30,143 nucleotides of DNA from an uncultured bacterium (GCA_937951895.1 CALFER010000074.1:1-30143), one strand, 5' to 3'; positions 14,811-23,137 are shown, counted from the stretch's first letter. Numbers and translations: made by a program. Notes: generated by a model not told the origin, from the sequence alone.

Positions 14811-15905
14811 ATACTTGGAAAGAAATCCTGCGAGGAAAGTAAAAAGGGCGACGAGGAGAGCCAGAGTGACGGCCAGGGATTTCGAGATGCCGACGATGAG
14901 CCAGTCCGAGACGCGGCTGAAAAGCAGGGGTTCGCCTTCCGGCGGGGTGCGCGCGATCCGGTCGAGCACGTCGGGAGAGAAGGCCATGTTCCGATCCGCC
15001 AGGGTGGGACCGAAATAACGCAGCGCAATCATCGCTTCCATCGATCCCTCCCGATCCAGCTTGCACTCGAACATCAGGTTCGCCCGATCGAAATGCTCCT
15101 TGCCCTCGCGGTCATACCAGTACAGTCGATCCTGCACGTGTTTGCGCACACCCGGAATCCCCGCCGCCACCCGCATGGCCATGTATTGAGCCGCATCGAT
15201 CTCCCCGAATTCCTCCATGCTGAGAAATGACTTGAACCGGCCGATTTCCGGATCGACATGCATGAATCCGAAGGTCTGCGTGTAGTGGAGAAAGCCGGCG
15301 GACATGATTCCGAGTGCCGCGAACAGCAGAAACAACGTCCGGAGCGCGGCGGGTGAGGGGCGATGCCGCATGGCCTCGGGCGGTTTGAGAATCACGAGGG
15401 CGATCAGGGCGAGTGCGCTGCCTTCGGCGTTGATGATCACATCCCGCCATTCGCCATAGCGGCCCGGCCAGTTCCACTGGAAAAACTCGTCGATGAGACC
15501 GATGGCGAAGCCGGAGGCGACACCGAACCCGAAGGATGCCCATCCCGCGCGCATCCGCATCGCTCCAAATGCCGTCAGAACAGCCAGCGCGCCGTATTCC
15601 AGCAGATGAAAGCGTTCAACCTGGACGCTCAGTTGGGCGATCCGCCAGGCATACAGTGCGGCGACGATGACGAATCCGGTGAGGCGGCGCCGACGGAGAT
15701 CCGGCGGAGAGCGCAGGATGCGGCGGAGGATCTCGATGCCGATCAGGACGAAAGCCGCGGTGAACCCGTAGAAGATACGATCGGAAAAATGCGCAGACAG
15801 GTAGTTCTGGATGGGCCGGGCGACGGGAACCGTGGCCAGGATGAGCACGGAGAGGCTGGCGGCGGCGATCCAGAAAGGACGAGACGAGGCGGAGGGGCGG
15901 GACAT
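14796..15905 (-). CDS. VanZ-family membrane protein with extracytoplasmic domain
   Basis: A 369-residue multi-spanning membrane protein. The VanZ-like core (about 12-175) contains the conserved HxxxY (His100, Tyr104), DEFFQ (Asp139-Gln143) and RxxxxRDVxxN (Arg149, Arg154, Asp155, Asn159) motifs. A further helix (about 188-206) is followed by a hydrophilic region of about 125 residues (207-332) and a final helix (about 337-361). VanZ proteins are linked to teicoplanin resistance in enterococci, but most bacterial members have no known function. The ATG at 15905 is preferred to a TTG at 15941; neither has a good ribosome binding site. The C-terminus (YGRSS) lies inside a palindromic repeat, so the original end may have been altered by it. 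Confidence 0.85.
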   Translation of the reverse strand: MSRPSASSRPFWIAAASLSVLILATVPVARPIQNYLSAHFSDRIFYGFTAAFVLIGIEILRRILRSPPDLRRRRLTGFVIVAALYAWRIAQLSVQVERFHLLEYGALAVLTAFGAMRMRAGWASFGFGVASGFAIGLIDEFFQWNWPGRYGEWRDVIINAEGSALALIALVILKPPEAMRHRPSPAALRTLFLLFAALGIMSAGFLHYTQTFGFMHVDPEIGRFKSFLSMEEFGEIDAAQYMAMRVAAGIPGVRKHVQDRLYWYDREGKEHFDRANLMFECKLDREGSMEAMIALRYFGPTLADRNMAFSPDVLDRIARTPPEGEPLLFSRVSDWLIVGISKSLAVTLALLVALFTFLAGFLSKYGRSS

Positions 15906-16093
15906 GGATGGCAGTATGACTGACAGGACGCCGATAATCAATCCGGGGGATGCGGGCAGGGGATGACAATTCCCGGCGCCGGTTGGCTCATTTTCGTCAT
16001 TCCGCTCCGCACGGTCAATTCGGGAATCCCTGATTCTTCAGGCGTTTCGGACATTCCGACGGGAATTCCATCCGGTACATTTTTTGCAGTTTA

Positions 16094-16124
16094 CTCCCCG
16101 GGGTGAAACACTTTTCAAGGGGAG
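16094..16124 (+). promoter_or_regulatory. Hairpin over the Shine-Dalgarno of the secreted protein gene at 16130
   Basis: CTCCCC (16094-16099) is complementary to GGGGAG (16119-16124), which is most of the ribosome binding site GGGGAGG 5 bases before the ATG. Inside, TGAAA (16104-16108) pairs with TTTCA (16113-16117) around a 4-base loop, with GGGG opposite A as an internal loop, giving 11 base pairs in all. This is the second Shine-Dalgarno-sequestering hairpin in the window, again before a secreted protein gene. Confidence 0.45.
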
Positions 16125-16129
16125 GAATT

Positions 16130-16933
16130 ATGCATCACTGGAAACTCTGGCTCGTTTACATCACCGTCGCCGTCGCATTCGCATTGCCCGCATGCGCTCA
16201 GGATCCCACACCCGCTCCGTGCGGCCCGGGAACCGATCACACGTGTTTCGAGCCGGGCGCCGGCCTGGCCGCTGTCAATCATGTCTCGAACTGGGCCTTC
16301 GAAGACGGCATCGTCGTCCTGTTCCGCTATGGCATCGACATTCCGGAATCGGCCTACCCCATCATCCCGTGCCGTCTCGATATGGGATTCGTCCCCAGCG
16401 GCGTGTTCTCGACGGATCTCGGCGAATCCTTCAAAATCACGATGTACAAACTCTGCGAGATGCCAACCCTGATGCCCGACATCACCAAGGCCGGCGAGAA
16501 AATCTTCGGACCGACCATTTATGAGTTCCTCCTTCCGACATCCCCCGTCGAGGTTGTCTATGCGTATATCGAAGACCTGAGCATGGGCGGATACTACGAT
16601 GTGCCGACGATCAACGAAGGTGACTTCGCGATCTTCATCCAATACTCATCCACCGCAATCTATATCCCGGCGAACGCCTACATCGACTGGGATTTCTCGA
16701 CCGATGCGCTCTGCCCGATCATCCCCCACACCAATATCCTCTTTGATCAGAACGCAACACCGCAGTTCAAATGGCTCGAAGACACCCCGCTGACCCAGGC
16801 CAACTGGATCGTCGAACTGTTCTACGAAGCGAACCAGCCGCCGGTCACGCCGGATGTGCCGTCGCTTTCCGGCGCCGCGATCCTGATTCTGGTGGGTCTC
16901 GTCTCGATTCTGCTCATCGCCACGCGCCGCTGA
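16130..16933 (+). CDS. Exported protein with IPTL-CTERM-like C-terminal tail
   Basis: A 267-residue protein of unknown function. The first 23 residues are a signal peptide; LPAC at 19-22 could be read as a weak lipobox, but signal peptidase I cleavage is as likely. The ATG at 16130 has GGGGAGG 5 bases upstream. The middle (25-240) is a beta-rich, mostly uncharged region with scattered Cys (31, 40, 79, 104 and 207), suggesting extracytoplasmic folding. The last 25 residues begin VPSLSG, continue as one hydrophobic helix and end TRR. This tripartite tail closely resembles IPTL-CTERM/PEP-CTERM sorting signals processed by exosortases. It is followed after 10 bp by another protein with a similar tail, so the two probably form an operon. 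Confidence 0.8.
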   Translation: MHHWKLWLVYITVAVAFALPACAQDPTPAPCGPGTDHTCFEPGAGLAAVNHVSNWAFEDGIVVLFRYGIDIPESAYPIIPCRLDMGFVPSGVFSTDLGESFKITMYKLCEMPTLMPDITKAGEKIFGPTIYEFLLPTSPVEVVYAYIEDLSMGGYYDVPTINEGDFAIFIQYSSTAIYIPANAYIDWDFSTDALCPIIPHTNILFDQNATPQFKWLEDTPLTQANWIVELFYEANQPPVTPDVPSLSGAAILILVGLVSILLIATRR

Positions 16934-16943
16934 GGCCCGAGCC

Positions 16944-18668
16944 ATGATGCGCTCAACCGTACGGCATCCCGGAGGATTCATTCTTCCGGGATTGCTCGCC
17001 ATCGTGCTCCTGGCCACCGGAGCGTTCGCTGACGAGAAGAACGACTGCCCTCTCGGGTACCTCATGGATGTCGTCGGCAACTACGAGTATGCCGTTTCGG
17101 CCCGGGGGGTGAACACGAGCACCACCGGCACATTTGTGCTGAGCGTCCCGAACCCAGCCACGTCGGCGGTCCACAAGGCATACGTGTTCCTGGGACATCA
17201 GACGAATCAGGCGGGTGCCACCGTGGAACTCACGTTCAACGGCAGTATTGTCTCGACGAATACGCACGCGGATGTGGATCAGTGGGCTACTTACATCAAC
17301 GATGAGTTTTTATGGGATGTCACGAGTTATGTGAACCTGGGTTCTACTCTGAACTACACCTATTCGTTTGCGATTTCCCCCCCTCACAGTCCGCCGTCTG
17401 TCGTTCAACTCCCGCAAGGTGCACTATTGCTGGTGATTTACTCCGACAGCACGCATTCGCTCTATCAGCGGATCACGGTTCATCATGGTGTGGAGTTCAT
17501 GTTCGGCAGCTATTGGGGTTTCACGGATTTCGCGAACATCCAGCCCGGCTCCGGATCGCTGGGCCTTTTCGTTACAGCCGATGATGTCGGTGCATCGAAC
17601 ACCGAGAAAGTGAAGTTCGATTCGGTGCAGATCGCCGGTCCGTCGGATCTGTTCAACCGCAGCGGCGGCACGCAGAACAACTGCACCTGGTGGTCTCAGA
17701 GCCTGACCATCGCCGCGCCCGCCGGGTCGAAGAAGGCCGAGGTGGATTTCACGGGGGACGCTTTGGGCGCGATCTGGATCGCCGCGGTACTGACGTCTCC
17801 CGAAACACCGCCGACTCCGACTCCGACTCCGACATTCACACCGACCGAAACGCCCACATTCACACCCACGGACACGCCGACTCCGACGCCTACGCCGACC
17901 TTTACTCCGACGGACACCCCCACGTTCACACCGACGGATACTCCTACATTCACGCCGACCGATACACCGACCTTCACGCCGACCGATACGCCGACATTCA
18001 CGCCAACGGATACTCCGACGAACACGCCGACCATGACGCCGACGCCGACACCGACCAGTCCGTATCCCGCCGAGACCGAACCGAACGACAGTTGCATCGA
18101 CGCCATTGCGCTCGTGTGCGGCGGCAAGCTGGGTGGTGCGATCGAGCCCGTTTCGGATGTCGATTATTATCGGATCACGACTGGTTCTGCCGGGGACACG
18201 GCCCGGATCGCGGTCTACGCGGATGATTCATTCTGTGAGGCGTGGCCGTTCGGCCGTGGATTCGATCCCGCCATGCAGGTGTTGGAATCCGACTGTCTGA
18301 CGCAGGTTCTGCCGTCCGCCGACAACAATCTGGGTGACTGCATTCAGGATTGCAGCAGTGTCGGTCAGGACAGCGCGTGGCCGCCGGGTCAGGCCGTCTG
18401 GACGCTGCCTCCCGGCGAGTATTACGTCCGGGTATTCAGCGAAGCCGTCTCGTGGGGCGCGTATGTCATCGAGTATTGCTGTGCGCATCTCCCGACACCG
18501 ACTCCGACACCGACCATGACGCCGACACCGACCGAAACTCCGACTCCGACGGCCACCGTGACACCGACCCCGACCCCGATTCCCGTACCAGTCGCCTCGG
18601 GCGGTGGGATTGCGGTGCTGCTCGCCGGAGTGACTTTGGTTATTCTGCTCGCCGGTCGCCGGAAGTAA
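16944..18668 (+). CDS. Exported multidomain protein: DUF3344-like domain, PPC-like domain, membrane-helix tail
   Basis: A 574-residue protein: signal peptide (1-29), beta-rich domain (35-285; GATVELTFNG, DEFLWDVTSYV, LPQGALLLVIYSD) that resembles DUF3344 surface domains, a Thr-Pro linker (about 287-374) built largely of an 8-residue unit TPTDTPTF, a bacterial pre-peptidase C-terminal-like domain (375-513; EPNDSCIDAIAL, DVDYYRI, LPPGEYYVRVFS), a second Thr-Pro linker (517-548) and a tail of Pro-Val residues, a hydrophobic helix (552-570) and GRRK. The tail has the layout of an exosortase or membrane-anchor signal. The start may be the ATG at 16944 or 16947, with GAGG about 8 bases before. The 3' end overlaps the convergent nucleotidyltransferase gene by 29 bp. 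Binding or display at the surface is likely; no catalytic motif was seen. Confidence 0.82.
   Translation: MMRSTVRHPGGFILPGLLAIVLLATGAFADEKNDCPLGYLMDVVGNYEYAVSARGVNTSTTGTFVLSVPNPATSAVHKAYVFLGHQTNQAGATVELTFNGSIVSTNTHADVDQWATYINDEFLWDVTSYVNLGSTLNYTYSFAISPPHSPPSVVQLPQGALLLVIYSDSTHSLYQRITVHHGVEFMFGSYWGFTDFANIQPGSGSLGLFVTADDVGASNTEKVKFDSVQIAGPSDLFNRSGGTQNNCTWWSQSLTIAAPAGSKKAEVDFTGDALGAIWIAAVLTSPETPPTPTPTPTFTPTETPTFTPTDTPTPTPTPTFTPTDTPTFTPTDTPTFTPTDTPTFTPTDTPTFTPTDTPTNTPTMTPTPTPTSPYPAETEPNDSCIDAIALVCGGKLGGAIEPVSDVDYYRITTGSAGDTARIAVYADDSFCEAWPFGRGFDPAMQVLESDCLTQVLPSADNNLGDCIQDCSSVGQDSAWPPGQAVWTLPPGEYYVRVFSEAVSWGAYVIEYCCAHLPTPTPTPTMTPTPTETPTPTATVTPTPTPIPVPVASGGGIAVLLAGVTLVILLAGRRK
17802..18065 (+). 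repeat. Thr-Pro linker coded by degenerate 24-bp tandem repeats
   Basis: The linker DNA repeats a roughly 24-base unit coding TPTDTPTF at least five times, with synonymous changes between copies. The reverse strand of this stretch gives a long frame of alternating Val and Gly that is only a shadow. Confidence 0.8.
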
Positions 18669-19371
18669 ACCAGCTTTCGGCTTCGGCCAGTTTTTCGTGG
18701 GTGCCGACGTCGGACCAGAAACCCGTCAGTTCGTGCACCCACACGTTTGTACGGTGAGCGAGAGCCAGCAGGGCGTCGGTCAGTTCATATTCGCCGCGCG
18801 GGGATGGCCGGATCGCGTGAATCTCGTCGAAAATTCCCGGTTGCAGCACCATCAGACCCGCATTGATCAGATTGCTCGGGGCCTGCCCCGGCGCTGGTTT
18901 TTCGACCAGATCGACCAGTTTCCCGTCCCGGATTCCCAGCGCTCCGCAGGATGAGGGGTCTTCGACGCGCCAGGCGCTGAGCACCGAATCGCCGGGGTGA
19001 CTGCGGAAGGTCTCGATCATGGCCCGATAGTTGACCGGGTCCACGAGAATATCGCCGTAGCCGAGAAAGAACGGGGCATCGCGCAGCATCGTTTCGGCCG
19101 GGAGCACCGCGTAGCCCGTGCCGTTGCGGATTTCCTGACGGTGGTAGGTGAGGGAGACACCGAGTGCCGATCCGGTGCCGAAATGGGATTCGAGCTGTTC
19201 GGCGAGATGGCCGGTGATGATGGCGAGATTCGTGACGCCGGCGTCGCGGAGGCCCCGGATGATCCATTCGAGAATCGGGGTGCCTCTCACGGGGATGAGC
19301 GGTTTCGGGATGCGATCGGTGATGGGTCTGAGGCGTTTGCCGATTCCGGCGGCGAGCAGGACACCTTTCAT
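18640..19371 (-). CDS. Sugar-1-phosphate nucleotidyltransferase
   Basis: A 243-residue cytoplasmic enzyme of the NTP_transferase family that activates a sugar phosphate (or related group) to an NDP-sugar for surface polysaccharide or glycan synthesis. Motifs: LAAGIGKRLRPIT (6-18, nucleotide loop), Lys23 in PKPLIPV, GYGDIL (105-110, with the metal-binding Asp), EKP (157-159), NLINAGLMV (167-175) and FWSDVGT (218-224). The start at 19371 follows GGAGG about 9 bases upstream; the longer reading to 19497 has no family similarity. It converges on the secreted protein gene at 16944 with a 29-bp overlap. The length without a C-terminal hexapeptide domain fits MurNAc-1-P uridylyltransferase or HddC-type enzymes. 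The exact sugar and nucleotide cannot be decided from sequence. Confidence 0.9.
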   Translation of the reverse strand: MKGVLLAAGIGKRLRPITDRIPKPLIPVRGTPILEWIIRGLRDAGVTNLAIITGHLAEQLESHFGTGSALGVSLTYHRQEIRNGTGYAVLPAETMLRDAPFFLGYGDILVDPVNYRAMIETFRSHPGDSVLSAWRVEDPSSCGALGIRDGKLVDLVEKPAPGQAPSNLINAGLMVLQPGIFDEIHAIRPSPRGEYELTDALLALAHRTNVWVHELTGFWSDVGTHEKLAEAESWFTSGDRRAE

Positions 19372-19432
19372 GGGGGGTTCCTCCGGGTTTCCCGCCGAGC
19401 ATACCGCGGGAGCGGGACAAAGAAAAGGCCGG

Positions 19433-19462
19433 TTGACGGCGGGATTCCGTTTAGGATATACA
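19433..19462 (+). promoter_or_regulatory. Putative promoter of the DUF2007-like gene and pheST
   Basis: TTGACG (19433-19438, 5 of 6) and TATACA (19457-19462, 4 of 6) are separated by 18 bases. A transcript would begin close to the AGGAG at 19471, leaving a very short leader before the ATG at 19481. Confidence 0.4.
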
Positions 19463-19480
19463 TGCGGGCGAGGAGTATTT

Positions 19481-19753
19481 ATGGACATCGAAGTCATTCA
19501 CAGGTGTTACGATGACATGGAAGCCGAGATGATCCGGGGACTTCTGGAAGAAGAAGGGATCGTCTGCATGGTTGCCTCGAGTGTCCCGCACTCCGTCATG
19601 CCGCTCACGATGGATGGATTGGGAGAAGTCCGCATTTCGGTATCCTCAGGGGATGCCGCGCGTGCCCGCCTGATCGTCGAGGAGTTTACAAGCCGGACGG
19701 AGGAAGATGATTCCGACGCCGGCGACTCATTTGACGACGAGTCCGACGTCTGA
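19481..19753 (+). CDS. DUF2007-like small protein
   Basis: A 90-residue protein resembling DUF2007 (putative prokaryotic signal-transducing, ACT/PII-like fold). Features are an N-terminal strand IEVIHRCYDDMEAEMIRGLLEEEGI (with the typical 'moving across subunits' pattern), a central segment ending VRISV, and a helix DAARARLIVEEF, followed by a very acidic tail (about 67-90). AGGAG lies 5 bases before the ATG at 19481. It precedes pheS by 40 bp and may share its transcript. Functions of this family are not established; some members are fused to metal-binding or regulatory domains. Confidence 0.8.
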   Translation: MDIEVIHRCYDDMEAEMIRGLLEEEGIVCMVASSVPHSVMPLTMDGLGEVRISVSSGDAARARLIVEEFTSRTEEDDSDAGDSFDDESDV

Positions 19754-19793
19754 GATCCGATCGATTTAAATAATCACGACAAGGAGAATGGTT

Positions 19794-21344
19794 ATGGATC
19801 CCGATATGAAGGTCGAATCGTTGCATCCGCTCGAAGTGAAGGTATTGCGGGCGTTCGAGGGCACGGAGCGGCTGGGCAACGAACAACTGGAAGCCGCCAC
19901 CGCGCTCGATGCCTCCCGTGTCCGTCGCGCGCTCGAATGGCTCCTCACTAAAAAAGCGCTGGATGTCGTTGCCGAAGAAACACGGAAATACATGCTGCTG
20001 ACCGAAACTGGCGAAGACTACGCGAAGAACCGGGTGCCGGAACTGCGGATTCTCGAGAAGGCCGAAACCGGCACCACGATGGACGAACTGAACCGCGCCA
20101 TCGGTCTCGATCCCGCGGAAGTCTCACCCGCGATCGGCGCGCTCAAAAAAGCCGGGTTTCTCACGTTCGGCGCCGGCGGACTCCTCACGCGGGTTCCCGG
20201 CATGGAACCGACGGAACCCCTCGCCATGCAGGCGATGATCGAACGATATCTCGGCAGGGGCGAGCTTCTGTGGGACGACATTCCCGCCGAGGATCGCGAC
20301 GGGATCGAGAATCTGTCGCGCAAACGCGGCAAGTCGAAGGGTGTGTTCAGGATCAACGAACGGACCTTCCGGACATACGCGCTGACGGGTGAGGGGCGGA
20401 GCATGCTGGCGGCGGTGAAGGAGGCGGGGTTGACGGGTGAGGAAGTGTCGCAGGTGCTGCCGCAGCATCTGAAGGACGGCGCCTGGCGATCGGTCGGCTT
20501 CCGCCGCTACTCGCTGGATCTCAAGCCGCCGCGCATCGTCGTCGGGAAGCGGAATCCCTACCGTGAATTTCTGGATTTCGTGAAACGGAAGCTGCTGGCG
20601 CTGGGATTCGAAGAGATGATGGGGGATCATGTCGAGCCGGAATTCTGGAACATGGACGCGTTGTTCATGCCGCAGTTCCACGCCGCGCGCGACATTCACG
20701 ACGCGTACTTCATCAAGGATCCGAGCCACGCGGTGTCGCTCGAGGAACCGTACTTCTCGCGGGTTGCCGACGTGCATCGCGACGGCGGGGACACGGGGTC
20801 GACCGGGTGGCGGTATGATTTCGACGAGCCTCGGAGTCGCCGGTTGCTGCTGCGGTCGCAGGGAACCGCCCTGAGCGCGCGCCAGCTCCATCAGGCCAGG
20901 ATTCCGGGCAAATATTTCGCCATGGCGCGCTGTTTCCGGTATGACAGCATCGACCAGACGCACGCCGCCGATTTCTTTCAGATCGAGGGGATCGTGCTGT
21001 CCGAATCGAATTCGCTCCGCACCCTGCTCGGGTTGCTCAAACTGTTCGCGATCGAGGTTGCGCAGGCCGAGGACATCAAGTTCACGGCGGGGTATTTTCC
21101 GTTCACCGAGCCCAGTGTCGAGGCGCACATCAAGCATCCGAAGATCGGGTGGATGGAGATGGGCGGCGCGGGGATTTTCCGGCCCGAAGTCACGCGGCCG
21201 CAGGGAATCGACGTGCCGGTGATCGCCTGGGGCCTGGGACTCGACCGCATGGCCATGGTCGCCATGGGGATCAACGACATCCGCGAACTCTTCACGACCG
21301 ACCTCAACCGGATCCGGAACACCCGGGCTCATTTCGACAAATAA
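19794..21344 (+). CDS. pheS: Phenylalanyl-tRNA synthetase alpha subunit, archaeal/eukaryotic type
   Basis: Charges tRNA-Phe together with PheT. At 516 residues it is far longer than bacterial PheS (about 330-350) and begins with winged-helix-like repeats (about 10-230) typical of archaeal and eukaryotic alpha subunits, in place of the bacterial N-terminal coiled coil. The class II catalytic core (250-516) includes MDALFMPQFHAARDIHD, near motif 2 ARCFRYDSIDQTHAADFFQIEG (379-400), the FPFTEPS substrate loop (435-441) and motif 3 GLGLDRMA (480-487). The ATG at 19794 is chosen over the one at 19788 because AAGGAG (19781-19786) is 7 bases from it and only 1 from the other. pheT follows 11 bp later. 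Within bacteria this type is known mainly from spirochaetes and implies old lateral transfer. Confidence 0.95.
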   Translation: MDPDMKVESLHPLEVKVLRAFEGTERLGNEQLEAATALDASRVRRALEWLLTKKALDVVAEETRKYMLLTETGEDYAKNRVPELRILEKAETGTTMDELNRAIGLDPAEVSPAIGALKKAGFLTFGAGGLLTRVPGMEPTEPLAMQAMIERYLGRGELLWDDIPAEDRDGIENLSRKRGKSKGVFRINERTFRTYALTGEGRSMLAAVKEAGLTGEEVSQVLPQHLKDGAWRSVGFRRYSLDLKPPRIVVGKRNPYREFLDFVKRKLLALGFEEMMGDHVEPEFWNMDALFMPQFHAARDIHDAYFIKDPSHAVSLEEPYFSRVADVHRDGGDTGSTGWRYDFDEPRSRRLLLRSQGTALSARQLHQARIPGKYFAMARCFRYDSIDQTHAADFFQIEGIVLSESNSLRTLLGLLKLFAIEVAQAEDIKFTAGYFPFTEPSVEAHIKHPKIGWMEMGGAGIFRPEVTRPQGIDVPVIAWGLGLDRMAMVAMGINDIRELFTTDLNRIRNTRAHFDK

Positions 21345-21355
21345 CGGAGGACACC

Positions 21356-23065
21356 ATGCCGACGATTACATGCACATTATCGGATCTGAACCGGCTGACC
21401 GGGATGAATCTGACTCCTCAGACGCTGGATGAACGGGCGAATCAGTTCAAAGGCGAAGTGAAGGGGTATTCCGCCGAGACCGGTGAATTGAAACTGGAGT
21501 TGCAGGACACCAACAGGCCGGATCTGTGGTGTGTCGAGGGTATTGCGCGCCAGCTTCGGACGATTCAGCACGGAGGCATGTCGCATTATCCGGATGTTTT
21601 TTCAGGTGAGGTGGTGAAGGGGCGCGAGTTTCATGTGGACTGTCTGATGGAGAAGATCCGGCCGTATGCGGCGGGATTCGCCGTCACGGGACTCGATGTC
21701 ACCGACGATTTGCTGGTCGCCTGCATCCAGACACAGGAAAAACTGGCGGAGAATCTGGGGCGGAAGCGCCGGTCCATTTCGATCGGGATTTATGATCTGG
21801 ATCAGATCGAGTTTCCGGTGAGGTATACCGCGGTCGGGCTGGACGATGTCACCTTCGTGCCGCTCGGGTTCGACACGCCGATGACTCCCCGTCAGATACT
21901 CGAACAGCATCCCAAAGGCATCGAGTATCGCGGGACACTGGAGGGCAGGACGCACGTGCCCATGCTGATGGACGCGCGTGGCAGCATCCTGTCGTTTCCG
22001 CCGATCATCAATTCGAGGGCATCGGGCGAGGTCAGGGTGGGGCGAAGGAATCTGTTCATCGAAGCGACCGGGACCGATATCGAAAACATGGTGCTGGCCC
22101 TGAACATCTTTGCGGTGAACATGGCGGATCGGGGCGGGCGGATCGAGCCGGTTCGGGTGCTGCTTCCCTACGAATCGAGACTCGGACGGGAATTTGTGAT
22201 GCCGTACCGGTTCAACCAGACCCGCACCATCGGTCTCGAGAAGGTCCACTCGATGCTCGGTGTGAACTATTCCGCATCGCGCGCCGCGGATCTCCTCACA
22301 TGCTATGGCATCGATGCGTCGCTCGAGGGGAACGGGATTGCGGTGAAGTGGCCGGACTGGCGGCACGATCTGCTGCATGATGTCGATGTGATCGAGGACA
22401 TTGCGATTGCGGCGGGGTATGAGAGTTTCGAGCCGGTGATGCCGAGCGACTATACGATTGGGGCGTTGGCGCCGATGACGCTGTTCGGGGACCGGATCCG
22501 TGACATCATGCTGTCGCTCGGATTTGAAGAACTGATCAGTAATATATTGTGCAACCGGACGGATTTTGCGGTGCGGTTGCGCGAGCCGGAGCGGGCGATC
22601 ATCGAGATTGCGAATCCGATGTCCGAGACGTATTCGGCGGTGCGGGACCGGTTGCTGCCGTCGCTGCTGTCGGTCGAGCGCGATTCGTCGGGTGCGGCGT
22701 ATCCGCATCGGATGTTCGAGGTGGGCGAGGTGACGATCCGGGACGAGAGCGTGTCGAAACGCGTGCGGACGACCCTCAGACTCGGTGTGATGGTCGCGGA
22801 TGCCGGAGCCGAGTTTTCGACTGCCCATTCATATCTTGAAGCCGTCTTCTACCAGTTCGGGCTCGAATCGAGTCTGCGTCCGGTGGATCTGCCGCCGTTC
22901 ATACCGGGGCGGTGCGGTGAGGTTATCGTGGCGGGGCAGGCGATCGGGTGGATCGGGGAGTTGCATCCCGAGACGCTCGAGAATTTCCAGATCGGGGTGC
23001 CGTGTTCCGCGTTTGAAATCGATCTGAATCAGCTTCGCGCGATCGTGTCGGCCGGGCAGTTGTAA
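21356..23065 (+). CDS. pheT: Phenylalanyl-tRNA synthetase beta subunit, archaeal/eukaryotic type
   Basis: The 569-residue beta subunit has the archaeal length; bacterial PheT is about 800 residues with an EMAP/OB tRNA-binding domain at the N-terminus and an anticodon-binding domain at the C-terminus, both missing here. The order visible is N-terminal B1-type domain (1-90, LELQDTNRPDLWCVEGIARQL), B3/B4 editing-type domain (about 95-265, including GKR-like RKRRSISIGIYDLD and PIINS), B5 domain (about 275-360) and the catalytic-like fold (365-569, with LGFEELISNIL, NPMSETYSAVRDRLLPSLL and HRMFEVGEV). GGAGG 5 bases upstream supports the ATG at 21356. It forms the alpha2-beta2 enzyme with the upstream gene. 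Confidence 0.95.
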   Translation: MPTITCTLSDLNRLTGMNLTPQTLDERANQFKGEVKGYSAETGELKLELQDTNRPDLWCVEGIARQLRTIQHGGMSHYPDVFSGEVVKGREFHVDCLMEKIRPYAAGFAVTGLDVTDDLLVACIQTQEKLAENLGRKRRSISIGIYDLDQIEFPVRYTAVGLDDVTFVPLGFDTPMTPRQILEQHPKGIEYRGTLEGRTHVPMLMDARGSILSFPPIINSRASGEVRVGRRNLFIEATGTDIENMVLALNIFAVNMADRGGRIEPVRVLLPYESRLGREFVMPYRFNQTRTIGLEKVHSMLGVNYSASRAADLLTCYGIDASLEGNGIAVKWPDWRHDLLHDVDVIEDIAIAAGYESFEPVMPSDYTIGALAPMTLFGDRIRDIMLSLGFEELISNILCNRTDFAVRLREPERAIIEIANPMSETYSAVRDRLLPSLLSVERDSSGAAYPHRMFEVGEVTIRDESVSKRVRTTLRLGVMVADAGAEFSTAHSYLEAVFYQFGLESSLRPVDLPPFIPGRCGEVIVAGQAIGWIGELHPETLENFQIGVPCSAFEIDLNQLRAIVSAGQL

Positions 23066-23137
23066 CCCTGGAACGATCCGATGCTCTAAGAAGCGTTCAG
23101 AGGGCGGCATCGGGCTGCTCGGGGAAAGGAGACGGCG

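Noticed and set aside
14683..15066. Minus-strand frames running through the palindromic repeats (DPRDRPL-type peptides)
   Set aside because: The peptides arise from the repeat itself in a frame other than that of the VanZ-family gene; no start signal.
17696..18127. Minus-strand frame rich in alternating Val-Gly (VGVSVGVNVGV)
   Set aside because: It is the reverse complement of the Thr-Pro linker of the secreted protein at 16944, with no start signal of its own; a shadow of repetitive DNA.
23078..23113. CCGATGC/GCATCGG inverted repeat between pheT and the OsmC-family gene as a terminator
   Set aside because: Short stem, 22-base loop and no T-tract; may be chance.
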